43,222 nucleotides of DNA from Microvirga sp. BSC39 (lineage in GTDB: Bacteria; Pseudomonadota; Alphaproteobacteria; Rhizobiales; Beijerinckiaceae), in assembly GCF_000739015.1 (NCBI RefSeq), contig NZ_JPUG01000023.1, positions 1 to 43,222 of the forward strand, written 5' to 3'. Positions within the stretch are counted from its first letter, which is position 1; every line of letters starts with the position of its first letter. The position numbers and the translations under genes were made by a program. Of this stretch, positions 7,540-14,391 are shown one piece after another. The notes under the pieces were generated by a model. The model did not search any database. It was not told where the DNA came from and worked only from the letters and a program-made list of their open reading frames with translations.

Positions 7540-7871
7540 GGCGACGTCCTCGTGGGGGCAGTGACCACGACGCCGGAGCGCGCTCTCGCCTCCTCCACCC
7601 CGGACCCCATCTGGTAGATTATATGTGTACCTGTGGTGGGACCGCCGGTGATCTCCAAATGGCTCCTGCAGTCCCGTAAGAGGGACAGTTCGTGGCAATT
7701 TTCTTTCGTGGCGCTGGTTACAGTCGCTGTGGTGACACCGGCTGTCCTCCTGATGGGACCGGCTACAGATTTGAGCTTATCAGGACGCCAACTCATGAAC
7801 CTCTTAGACGGATGCTCACCTGTGCGGTCGCACTTGTGAAGCGTCACGAAGTACGTGGCTGTTCCCATGCG

Positions 7872-8062
7872 TTAATGGCCTTGTGGATGCTCTCGGGTAA
7901 GTCCATCGGCGGCCTCATGGATGATGTGTCGTAGTTGGCTATCTCCGCCAACACGGCGCGGTAATACTCTACCCTGTTCGAATTTCGTGGCTTCAGCCCA
8001 GCAGTGGTCAGCGTGGGCGACTGCCGAGATGGTGAGCACAAAAAGCTGAGGATCGCACGCAT
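7872..8062 (-). pseudogene. small secreted protein, frameshifted
   Basis: Starting at ATG 8062 (AGGAAC repeated just upstream), adding one base in the A5/T5 run at 8040-8044 gives MRAILSFFVLTISAVAHA, a clear signal peptide. A mature part beginning DHCWAEATKFEQGRVLP follows, ending at TAA 7872. The interval is 3n+2 long, in keeping with one missing base. Without the correction the frame loses the signal peptide and runs to 7844. Protein-like sequence also continues in another frame to about 7560, so a longer ancestral gene is possible. Function unknown. Confidence 0.4.
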
Positions 8063-8165
8063 GTTCCTGTTCCTAACCCTGAAGAACTAGCGTGGAACAT
8101 GCCTGTTCTTAAGCTTGGCGGATGTGCGTCGACGCACGCTAACACAGCATAGGTCTGGAGCCGAG

Positions 8166-8275
8166 AAAGAAAGAGCGCCCATTCTGCTGGCGCTCCAAGT
8201 GGGCCGCTGGTGCGACCAGTCAGGGAGAACAACCGTGCCAACAAGACATGGAATGAGGTTGCGCCCGAAAGGGTA
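8166..8275 (-). ncRNA. candidate small RNA, copy B
   Basis: This is the second copy of the element at 6806-6915. On the minus strand it starts TCGGGCGCAACCTCATTCC, contains GGCACGGTTGTTC, and ends in the hairpin GAGCGCC...GGCGCTC (8173-8195) followed by TTTCTTTC. It stands alone between the divergent genes ending at 7872 and starting at 8391, so it would need its own promoter near 8280-8330. No open frame is shared with copy A. Confidence 0.4.
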
Positions 8276-8390
8276 ACGCGCCTCTGCCATACCTACTGTA
8301 TCGGCACCCTGTCGCGATATTTTCCTAAAGAGGCTGAACACATCGTGCAGAGGGGCGGCGATACCTGCAACCAAGAGTTCAGGCCCGGGA

Positions 8391-8689
8391 ATGCGCCGCT
8401 ACTTCTTCGACACCTTCGATGGAGAGCGCCTCGCTTCGGATGAGGAGGGACTGGAGACGCAGGATTTCGCGGCAACTAGAGTTGCGGCGCAGAAGGCGCC
8501 GCCAGAGATGCCCGCCCCGACGGCAATCACCGCAGTTTCGTAATGAGCGCAAGGGATGAAGCTGGAAGCGTTGTGCTGCGTGCCGCCCTGTTCCTGATCG
8601 TGGAAGAAGGCACTCTCGACCGTCAATGGCTTTCAGAGGCAGGAACAAAAAGGCGCCTCCCGAAGGAGGCGCTGAGTCAGGACCTGTAG
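8391..8689 (+). pseudogene. DUF6894-type protein, frameshifted
   Basis: ATG 8391 begins MRRYFFDTFDGERLASDEEG, the diagnostic RYFFDxxDG...DEEG start of DUF6894 proteins, followed by a helix (FAATRVAAQKA). Near 8505-8520 the frame is lost. The family's second half (DGNHRSFVMSARDEAGSVV, then LRAALFLIVEEG) follows in the next frame to TAG at 8687-8689. The interval is 3n+2, so one base is missing. DUF6894 proteins are usually 70-100 residues, and their role is unknown. Two paralogs lie within the next kilobase on the other strand. The last codons overlap a terminator that serves the opposite strand. Confidence 0.7.
8653..8672 (-). terminator. intrinsic terminator (minus strand)
   Basis: GCGCCTCC pairs perfectly with GGAGGCGC around CGAA, and the minus strand continues into five T residues (8651-8647). 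It is about 130 bases downstream of the minus-strand DUF6894 gene 8799-9051. Confidence 0.7.
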
Positions 8690-8798
8690 GGGCAACTTCA
8701 GGTCGTCATCATGAGTGCACTTCTTCTGCCTGGAGAGCTAGACACCGGTGGCTGCTCATTGGGGAAGAGGCATACCTCGGACGAGTAGCGCCTCTAGG

Positions 8799-9051
8799 TC
8801 ATAGCACCTCCAGATGCTGCTTTATCTCCCAGAAGGGAACCACCAGCACCCTCTGTCCTGTTTCAGCAACCACCTCGATGGCAATCTCGTCCCCGGACCC
8901 AGACGGCATATCCTGCCATGTACTGCGGAACCTGTGAGTGGCAACTATCAGGGCTTCGTCCCGCGCCGCGTCGGCATCCGCCAGGTTTATGCCCTCCAGG
9001 TCCTCAATGCATCCAAAAACGGCTACGCATGTCGATGAAGTAGCGAGGCAT
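8799..9051 (-). pseudogene. DUF6894-type protein, frameshifted near its start
   Basis: ATG 9051 has GGAGAG 5 bases upstream and reads MPRYFIDMR, then hits a stop after 15 codons. Dropping one base in the CGTAGCCG segment gives FGCIEDLEGINLADADAARD, the DUF6894 pattern of a D/E-rich loop followed by LxDxxAARxEA. The sequence then continues EIAIEVVAETGQRVLVVPF to TGA at 8799. The interval is 3n+1, fitting one extra base. The terminator at 8653-8672 and the 28-bp repeat at 9208-9235 suggest that this was an independent transcription unit. Function unknown. Confidence 0.7.
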
Positions 9052-9207
9052 GAACTCTCCGGTCTGCAGTCCCGCCGAAATGGCCGGACATGGTGCCAAC
9101 GGCCTAGTTCGCGCCTCAGTTCCGGATCTTAGGGTGGCCAGCGGCATTGCCATTGGATAGCCTAAACTTTCCGCTCCCTAACGCCTGCCACAACAGTATG
9201 CGACGTG

Positions 9208-9235
9208 ACTTCTGAATCGAAATATCTTAGCTAAA
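9208..9235. repeat. 28-bp dispersed repeat, copy 2
   Basis: This segment matches 2381-2408 at 25 of 28 positions, starting with 16 identical bases (ACTTCTGAATCGAAAT). It is about 160 bases upstream of the broken DUF6894 gene 8799-9051, comparable to the placement of copy 1 before gene 2107-2259. Confidence 0.5.
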
Positions 9236-9275
9236 CCCTCCTTATCAGCCGGGCCAATGCTTTCGAGCATTTCAA

Positions 9276-9611
9276 CTAATGAGCGGAGCGAGCGTCAAGC
9301 GGGATTGTTTGCACTGCTCTACCGGAGGCATCGACAATCTCAAGCCTCCACCCCTGCCATTCATCCCAGTTAGAAGGATCTTGGGCGCGAAGCTCCTCTG
9401 CGGCCTCTAGGGCAGAAACCACTGCGGCTTGGATGCCGGACGCCTCAATACCTTGCTCGTCACGGATTATGGTCTCGCCATCCGTGAGATTGAAATAATA
9501 CCGCGCCCGCATCGAATTGCTTGGCCCAGATGCGTCCAATGAAACGACCGACAGGTCTGATTGAGGGAGGGTTTCAGTTGACGCAGACTTGCTATTCGTA
9601 ACACTGGCCAT
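9276..9611 (-). CDS. DUF6894-type protein (intact)
   Basis: This 111-residue protein has the family core from residue 34: MRARYYFNLTDGETIIRDEQ, a helix (AVVSALEAAEELRAQD) and a strand pair (WRLEIVDASGRAVQTIPLD). The function of DUF6894 is unknown. ATG 9611 has AAGGCGA 7 bases upstream and lies 12 bases after the previous stop, so the longer start is chosen. ATG 9512 would give the usual family length but has no ribosome binding site. The extra 33 residues are Ser/Thr-rich and disordered. It is co-oriented with, and probably in an operon with, 9624-10037, and is the only unbroken copy of three in 1.2 kb. Confidence 0.75.
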   Translation of the reverse strand: MASVTNSKSASTETLPQSDLSVVSLDASGPSNSMRARYYFNLTDGETIIRDEQGIEASGIQAAVVSALEAAEELRAQDPSNWDEWQGWRLEIVDASGRAVQTIPLDARSAH

Positions 9612-9623
9612 GAATTGGTCGCC

Positions 9624-10037
9624 TTACTGAATTGCTGGGGGTGAAAGGTTGCTAAGATCCACCCACCCCGTGCATGTTGGAAGCTCGGGGACAAGGTACA
9701 CGCGGCTTCCTTCAACCTTCTCAACCCGACATGGATAAGTTCTTTTGTCTCCCGGAGGACGGTACAATACGAGGCTTCCAGCAGAGACTGCATTCTCTGG
9801 AGCCGGCTCTGCGCTATCTTCTACGCCTGTTCCCAGCTGCGCAGCTCTGAGTTCCCCGGGGGAAGTGGCTTGCTTAGCGGCTCGGAGGCGGTCGAGGGTC
9901 GCAATAGCTAGTCGGGCTCGGTCACGGTAGCGATCCATGACCAGTTTCAAAGGGCCGCGCTCCTGCCCTGAATGCCAGGAGACCCCGCCAGCTTTGGCCA
10001 ACTCCGCCGCCACAATCTCAGTTTCGTCATCTGTCAT
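9624..10037 (-). CDS. hypothetical soluble protein
   Basis: This 137-residue protein starts MTDDETEIVAAELAKAGG. It contains a helix (LVMDRYRDRARLAIATLDRL), then a disordered linker, and ends in a beta-rich module (SLVLYRPPGDKRTYPCRVEK ... VYLVPELPTCTGWVDLSNL) that resembles a small SH3-like or KOW-like barrel. That resemblance is inference. AGAGGCGAG immediately precedes ATG 10037, favouring it over an extension to 10109. The DUF6894 gene follows after 12 bases, so the two are probably co-transcribed. Function unknown. Confidence 0.65.
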   Translation of the reverse strand: MTDDETEIVAAELAKAGGVSWHSGQERGPLKLVMDRYRDRARLAIATLDRLRAAKQATSPGELRAAQLGTGVEDSAEPAPENAVSAGSLVLYRPPGDKRTYPCRVEKVEGSRVYLVPELPTCTGWVDLSNLSPPAIQ

Positions 10038-10090
10038 GCTCGCCTCTATACAAGCACTAGGGCAGAATTCCTGCATTACTACAGACGAGA

Positions 10091-10238
10091 CATGGGTGCT
10101 CTGAACCACTCCGATTTGTCCGCCTTACGCTTAATCCGACGCGTAGGGCGCAATCTGGTTCCGCGGCGCGTGGAGAGGAACTTCCTTTATGCGGCAGCCG
10201 CGGCCCGGCCATCCGGTGGCTCAACTCTGGTGGATTGA
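10091..10238 (+). CDS. possible small protein, divergent to 9624-10037
   Basis: A short plus-strand frame starts MGALNHSDLSALRLIRRVG and has an Arg-rich helix followed by an Ala-rich one; there are 48 residues in all. Only a GAGAC near the ATG hints at a ribosome binding site. A good terminator on the same strand lies 90 bases downstream (10325-10368), which supports a plus-strand transcript here. It could also be a chance frame inside an RNA. Confidence 0.3.
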
Positions 10239-10324
10239 CGCAGCTAGAAAGAGGAACTCTTTAGCAGTTTCAGCCGTTCATGTAACGGAGGCGCTCACCT
10301 ACCGCCTTCAAGCCAAAACTTCAA

Positions 10325-10368
10325 AGCCCCTGATGGTCGTTACATAGTCCTCAGGGGCTTATTTATTG
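10325..10368 (+). terminator. intrinsic terminator (plus strand)
   Basis: AGCCCCTGA (10325-10333) pairs with TCAGGGGCT (10351-10359) around a 17-base loop and is followed by TATTTATTGTT. It ends a plus-strand transcript coming from the 10.1-10.3 kb side. Confidence 0.7.
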
Positions 10369-10563
10369 TTGCGGATCAATTTATATCAATAATAATAGAA
10401 TTATCGATATGATTATTCATGCTAGCAGCGATCTTTCCCCATACTAATACCTTAGGATTATGACGTTATTGGGTAGGAACGGGCTCTACTTTCGCGCGTC
10501 TTTAGTGCATGACGACTGTCGTTGTGCAGTCACCCCGTGCATGTAGCTTAACGTAGGTGAATC
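10369..10563. promoter_or_regulatory. AT-rich leader of the glycine-rich protein gene
   Basis: From about 10375 to 10430 the sequence is nearly all A and T (ATATCAATAATAATAG and similar), in sharp contrast to the rest of the window. A GGAAC at 10474 followed 16 bases later by CGTCT loosely resembles an alphaproteobacterial EcfG (general stress sigma) promoter, whose consensus is GGAAC-N16/17-CGTT. The match is imperfect. The AT-rich block would suit an UP element, a nucleoid-protein site or a transferred segment. Confidence 0.35.
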
Positions 10564-11397
10564 ATGAAGCGTTCTTATGTTCTTGCCTTATCTGGAGCAG
10601 CTCTGTTCTTAGGATCTTCTGTCTCAACTTCCGCGCAAATCATTCAAACCGGCCAGCAGTGCGTCCCTGCAGTTGCCAATCCATCCATGTATCATAACTG
10701 TCGGCTCCGGATTGTGCAGGGTCAGGAGGTCTGCAGCTGTGCTGTCAGGCCTCAGGCTCTGCGCCAGCGCATGGACCGGCTGAACGACCGTAATGATCTG
10801 AACACCGGATCTATCAATGGTCGTGGCACGAACGGCCCTGCAATCGGGGTCGGCGGATCCTCCGGACCCATTCGGAATGGCAGCAACATCGGAACCGGCG
10901 GCAGTGTTGGCGCGGGACGTAATGTCGGGGCCGGCGACAATGTTGGTGTCGGTGGCAACGTCAGCACAGGCGGTGTGATTGGCGCTGGTGGAACCGTGGG
11001 CACTGGAAGCTCCGGCGGCACGATTAGCGCTGGCGGCTCAGCGGGCGGTGTCGGCACTGTAGGCTCGGGTGGAGCCGGCGGGACCACAGGCAATGGCGGT
11101 ACTGTTGCCGACAACAACGGAAACACCGGTGGCGCCGGCAGCACGGGCGGCGGCAAAGGTAATGGCGGCTCGGGTGCCAACAATGGTGGCGGCAACGGCA
11201 AGGATGATGCGCCTGGCAACTCAGGCGGCACACCCGGCAACAACGCTGACGGGTCGCACGACAATGCTCCTGGCAACTCGAACGGTGGTGACGGCAAGGG
11301 CAACGGCGGCAAGGGCAATGATGGTCATGGCAACAATGGCTTTGGGAACGGAGGCAACGATGGCAGCCCAAACGGCATGAGTGACAAGGACCGCTAA
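10564..11397 (+). CDS. secreted glycine-rich repetitive protein
   Basis: This 277-residue protein has a signal peptide (MKRSYVLALSGAALFLGSSV, cleavage near STSAQ). A short Cys-containing region follows (residues 28-65, with four Cys), then about 190 residues of Gly/Asn/Thr-rich repeats of the form xxGGxVGxG, in which Val or Ile recurs every six residues or so. The C-terminus shifts to GNGG/GKGN-type repeats with Asp. Such a hexapeptide-like pattern could form a beta-roll or stay disordered. A role in the cell surface or matrix is inferred. AACGTAGGTGA precedes the ATG. A terminator follows at 11428-11451. Long frames on the other strand are only shadows of the repeats. Confidence 0.7.
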   Translation: MKRSYVLALSGAALFLGSSVSTSAQIIQTGQQCVPAVANPSMYHNCRLRIVQGQEVCSCAVRPQALRQRMDRLNDRNDLNTGSINGRGTNGPAIGVGGSSGPIRNGSNIGTGGSVGAGRNVGAGDNVGVGGNVSTGGVIGAGGTVGTGSSGGTISAGGSAGGVGTVGSGGAGGTTGNGGTVADNNGNTGGAGSTGGGKGNGGSGANNGGGNGKDDAPGNSGGTPGNNADGSHDNAPGNSNGGDGKGNGGKGNDGHGNNGFGNGGNDGSPNGMSDKDR

Positions 11398-11427
11398 ACC
11401 TACAGCGTGCGGACCTCTTAACACGCT

Positions 11428-11451
11428 CCCCGGCTGTGACCGCAGCCGGGG
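11428..11451 (+). terminator. intrinsic terminator
   Basis: CCCCGGCTG pairs perfectly with CAGCCGGGG around a six-base loop and is followed by TTT. It lies 30 bases after the stop of the glycine-rich protein gene. Confidence 0.7.
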
Positions 11452-11477
11452 TTTACCCGTGCAGCGTTGTGGGAGCC

Positions 11478-11702
11478 AGGACGGCTTACATCGAGCCGGG
11501 CAGCCCATGGGAGAACGGCTATTGCGAGAGCTTCAACTCGAAGCTTCGGGATGAACTGCTGAAGGGAGAGATCTTCTACACCCTGCAGGAGGCGAAGGTG
11601 ATCATCGGGAGTTGGCGCCCACACTTATCCCTGGGCTACCGCCCCCGTACCAGAGGTTCTAATCCCTGCTTCCAAGCTGGCGCCCAGACCAACCCTGAAT
11701 GA
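11478..11702 (+). pseudogene. IS3-family transposase (OrfB) C-terminal remnant
   Basis: The frame reads RTAYIEPGSPWENGYCESFN, SKLRDELLKGEIFYTLQEAK and SLGYRP. This is the end of the DDE integrase core of IS3-family OrfB proteins; the glutamate of the catalytic triad lies in NGYCESFN. The usual segment between the WR and SLGYRP motifs is shortened (WRPHLSLGYRP), so even the remnant has a deletion. No OrfA, upstream OrfB or inverted repeats are seen nearby. The IS3 fragment at 30072-30713 has only the other end of such an element. Confidence 0.75.
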
Positions 11703-11881
11703 ACATCACACCCGGATTACCCGCATGGGGCAGGCCATTAGCAACAACCCGCAAGGTTGAGTATGAGCTTACCCAAGGAAAGTTGCAATGCTGTATCAGC
11801 TTTATCTGCTAAGGTAACTGTTCGTTTAGTTTAAGGTGCTAGACGTCTATTTGACAATCGCAGCAACCTGCGCGTCACTTA

Positions 11882-12295
11882 ATGGGGGCATTAGTGAGGG
11901 ACCGACGTTTGCGCAGACGTGCGCCAACAATTCTTGAAGGCCGTATAAAAATCGAGGGGCGATCGTCTGACATCGAATGTACGGTTCGAGACCTCTCGGA
12001 TGCAGGAGCCCAGATTTTCCTCCACCACCCGCTCGAACTCCCGCCCGAGTTCATGCTGAGCATTCCGAAAAGGGGTCTCTCTTCCCGCGCTCGAATCCGG
12101 TGGTCGCGCGATAAGAGGCATGGTGTCATGCTCCTACATAATTTGCCTGTTTCCGAGCACTCTTCCCCTGAGATCTTGAATCCCCGTATTCACACCATTC
12201 TCAAAGATGCACGCTCACAACTCGCACAGCTTATGGGAGTTTCGGAAGATACAGTTCGATTGAACTTTGAGGTTGACCCGCCATCGCGTGACTAG
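11882..12295 (+). CDS. PilZ-domain protein
   Basis: This 137-residue protein has the PilZ signature: a basic RxxxR-type N-terminus (RDRRLRRRAPTILEGRIKI), then the CTVRDLSDAGAQIFLHHPL block corresponding to D/NxSxxG, and ARIRWSRDKRHGVML at the end of the barrel. PilZ domains bind cyclic-di-GMP through these Arg and D-S-G residues, and all are present here. The C-terminal 45 residues form a helix (ILKDARSQLAQLMGVSED). A TTGACA at 11849 could be a -35 element. ATG 11882 has no ribosome binding site; the GTG at 11894 behind GGGGG is an alternative. Its position beside the Tad locus suggests c-di-GMP control of attachment, which is inference. Confidence 0.75.
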   Translation: MGALVRDRRLRRRAPTILEGRIKIEGRSSDIECTVRDLSDAGAQIFLHHPLELPPEFMLSIPKRGLSSRARIRWSRDKRHGVMLLHNLPVSEHSSPEILNPRIHTILKDARSQLAQLMGVSEDTVRLNFEVDPPSRD

Positions 12296-12348
12296 TCCGA
12301 GGGCTGACGCAGGCGAGGACGTTTCCTTAAATTGCCTTGGCTTTTGGA

Positions 12349-12693
12349 TCACTGCTCGGCTGCATCACCTTGAGGCTCTGTCTTGTCAGCCGCCTTTTCC
12401 GAGGAGGTCTCTGTTCGACGTGGCGCAGGACCGCTCCTGGTTCCTCTCCCATAGTCTTCAATGACCCGTGAAACACGCTGCCCGTCACCATCGATGTAAG
12501 TGTTCCCTGCAGATGGTGGCCAAGGGTCCGCCACATGAACAGCCCTGTTCCATGCTTGGGCCTCACCAGCTGACAGGGTCAGGGTATCCCGCCGTTTCGT
12601 ATAATCGACACAGCCGCTGAACCCAGACATAGCAAGGCCGGCAACTGCCACCACAAACCGGTGCCGACTATTTGGTGATCTTTTTCTTAGCAT
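12349..12693 (-). CDS. small putative lipoprotein next to the secretin
   Basis: This 114-residue protein starts MLRKRSPNSRHRFVVAVAGL and reaches a lipobox-like FSGC at about residue 26, so an outer-membrane or periplasmic lipoprotein is likely. The mature part contains LTLSAGEAQAWNRAVHVADP and DGDGQRVSRVIEDYGRG, and ends in a charged low-complexity tail. It overlaps the end of the secretin gene by 26 bases and is surely co-transcribed with it. Short lipoproteins of this kind often accompany Tad secretins in Hyphomicrobiales. It is too short to be a standard CpaD and I do not name it so. Confidence 0.65.
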   Translation of the reverse strand: MLRKRSPNSRHRFVVAVAGLAMSGFSGCVDYTKRRDTLTLSAGEAQAWNRAVHVADPWPPSAGNTYIDGDGQRVSRVIEDYGRGTRSGPAPRRTETSSEKAADKTEPQGDAAEQ

Positions 12694-14164
12694 TGCGTTT
12701 GTCCGACTGTACTTCGACGATATGCCCATATGGGCCGATGATACCCGTCCCATCTGCGAAACGGCGCTTGGTGTCGCCATCAACTTCCAGCTTGCCGAAA
12801 AGAAAGAATTCTACGTCGTTCGCCGGTTTGCTCGAGTCCAAGGGAGTCTTGAGTGGCTGACCTGGTTTGGATGGTCTAACCAAATGAGGTGTGACGATGA
12901 TGACGAGGTCTGTCTCCTGCTCTTGAAAGGACGATGATCTGAACAGGGCGCCGAGGATCGGGACCTGGCCAAGCCATGGAATTTGCTCTTGGTTCTTCGT
13001 GTGGGTGCTCTGAAGCAATCCCGCCATCGCGAAGCTCTGTCCATCCCGCACCTCGATCATGGTACTGGCCCGGCGCGTGATGAATGATGGAATGGAGATG
13101 AGCCCTGTGTTGATCCGGACGGACTCGTCAACTTGGCTGACCTCTGGTTCAAGCTTCAGGTTGATCAAACCATTGTCGAGAACTGTCGGGGTAAAGTTCA
13201 GACGAACCCCATACTCCTTATACTGGACAGTGACCCTGTTGTCGTCGGCAGCGACCGGGATCGGGACTTCACCCCCGGCGAGAAAGCTGGCCTTCTCCCC
13301 AGACAAGGCAATTAGGTTCGGCTCCGCAAGTCGGCGCGCGAGACCTTTCTCCTCCAGTGCCTGAACGAGAATGTCGGCGCTGATACCGCCCCCCAGCACT
13401 TGGGCGACCAAAGTACCGAATGGCAGGTTTCCACTTGGAAGGGTAGGACTGAAGCGAATGAGACCAGGCGACGGGTCGGAACTGACCCCTCCCGAGGTAA
13501 ATCCCCCTCCCCTCGAACCGCCCTCACGCCTAGCATACCAACTCACGCCCAATTCGCGTCCGGCGTTGCGATTGGCCTCGATGAAGCGAACCTCAAGCAT
13601 GACCTGCTGTCCGCCGCTAACCCTCAGAGCGTTAATGACGCCGTCAGCACCATACTGACCGGCGATTTCCAGCGCTTTGCGAAGCGAGATCGCGTCTGGA
13701 ACCGTGCCACTCAGACGCAACCTTCCATTGATGGTCTCGACCCTGACATTCGCCTGCGGAAGAGCCTGCTGAAGCGAGACCTCAAGGTCCGGCATATCGG
13801 CGCCCACCTCGACGCTCACAGTACCGAGAAGCGATTCATCTGTCGCATAGACAGCGATGTTCGTGCGCCCCTCTGCCTTCCCCAGCACATAGAAGCTGCG
13901 TCCGGTTAGGGGAACCGCTGTTGCAATATCTGGATCACCCACAATGACTTTGGTGATATCCGCGGTCGTCTTCGCCGTGAGGAATTGTCCCTTTGCCACG
14001 TTAACGCCCGACAGCGCGCGGCCATTGCTAAATCGCAGCAGCCGCTCCTGCGCCAGTGTAGGCGATCCCGCCAGGAGACTGGCGGCAGCCACGGTGAGAA
14101 CAATCACCAAAGCGGACCAGATTGAACGATCTCTCCACCAGCCGGACCAGAAATGTTTCTTCAT
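12668..14164 (-). CDS. cpaC: Tad pilus outer-membrane secretin CpaC/RcpA
   Basis: This 498-residue protein has a long signal sequence (WSALVIVLTVAAASLLAG, cleavage near TLAQE). A pilus-secretin N-domain follows (about 33-105, with ITKVIVGDPDIATAVPLTG), then a BON-like domain (about 107-175, VRVETINGRLRLSGTVPD) and the secretin core (about 235-435). Secretin hallmarks are VEVRFIEANRNAGRELGVSW-like sequence, EPNLIALSGEKASFLAGGE and ITRRASTMIEVRDGQSFAMA. It forms the outer-membrane pore for the Flp pilus. The start MKKHFW (14164) is chosen as the N-terminus of a typical leader. Unlike the other pilus genes it is on the minus strand, divergent from tadD. Confidence 0.92.
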   Translation of the reverse strand: MKKHFWSGWWRDRSIWSALVIVLTVAAASLLAGSPTLAQERLLRFSNGRALSGVNVAKGQFLTAKTTADITKVIVGDPDIATAVPLTGRSFYVLGKAEGRTNIAVYATDESLLGTVSVEVGADMPDLEVSLQQALPQANVRVETINGRLRLSGTVPDAISLRKALEIAGQYGADGVINALRVSGGQQVMLEVRFIEANRNAGRELGVSWYARREGGSRGGGFTSGGVSSDPSPGLIRFSPTLPSGNLPFGTLVAQVLGGGISADILVQALEEKGLARRLAEPNLIALSGEKASFLAGGEVPIPVAADDNRVTVQYKEYGVRLNFTPTVLDNGLINLKLEPEVSQVDESVRINTGLISIPSFITRRASTMIEVRDGQSFAMAGLLQSTHTKNQEQIPWLGQVPILGALFRSSSFQEQETDLVIIVTPHLVRPSKPGQPLKTPLDSSKPANDVEFFLFGKLEVDGDTKRRFADGTGIIGPYGHIVEVQSDKRNAKKKITK

Positions 14165-14246
14165 CATACGAGGATCCGGTTCATGCCGTTCAGCTGTTGA
14201 CCTAACGCGACCCGACACGCGGGCCGCTCCACGCCGGTAGTCTAGA

Positions 14247-14263
14247 CCTCACAAGATGTGAGG
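14247..14263. promoter_or_regulatory. inverted repeat between cpaC and tadD, possible operator
   Basis: CCTCACA-AGA-TGTGAGG is a perfect 7-bp inverted repeat with a 3-base spacer. It lies in the 227-base divergent region between the secretin (starting 14164, minus) and tadD (starting 14392, plus). This is the size and symmetry of a dimeric repressor or activator site and could control both directions. The binding protein is unknown. Confidence 0.4.
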
Positions 14264-14391
14264 CGGTATGGTTAACGTCGCGTAAAGAAATTTCGCGTCT
14301 AATCCGACTTGCCTGGAAATTTATTCTGTTGCGGCACAGGCGAACGCTGTTCCGGACAAGAACTGATAAGAACTGGGTACAGGGGCAAGAG

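Noticed and set aside
7392..7868. 158-codon minus-strand open frame
   Set aside because: It overlaps the conserved hypothetical gene in another frame. Its first part may be an old continuation of the broken secreted gene, but no start or family supports it.
10752..11318. Proline-rich 188-codon minus-strand open frame
   Set aside because: It is a shadow of the Gly-rich repeats on the plus strand (GGN codons read as NCC).
10564..11397. Gly-rich repeats as a possible CRISPR or minisatellite array
   Set aside because: The repeat units vary in length and sequence and keep a continuous reading frame with a signal peptide, so they are coding.
13400..13909. 169-codon plus-strand open frame
   Set aside because: It lies antisense inside the cpaC secretin gene.
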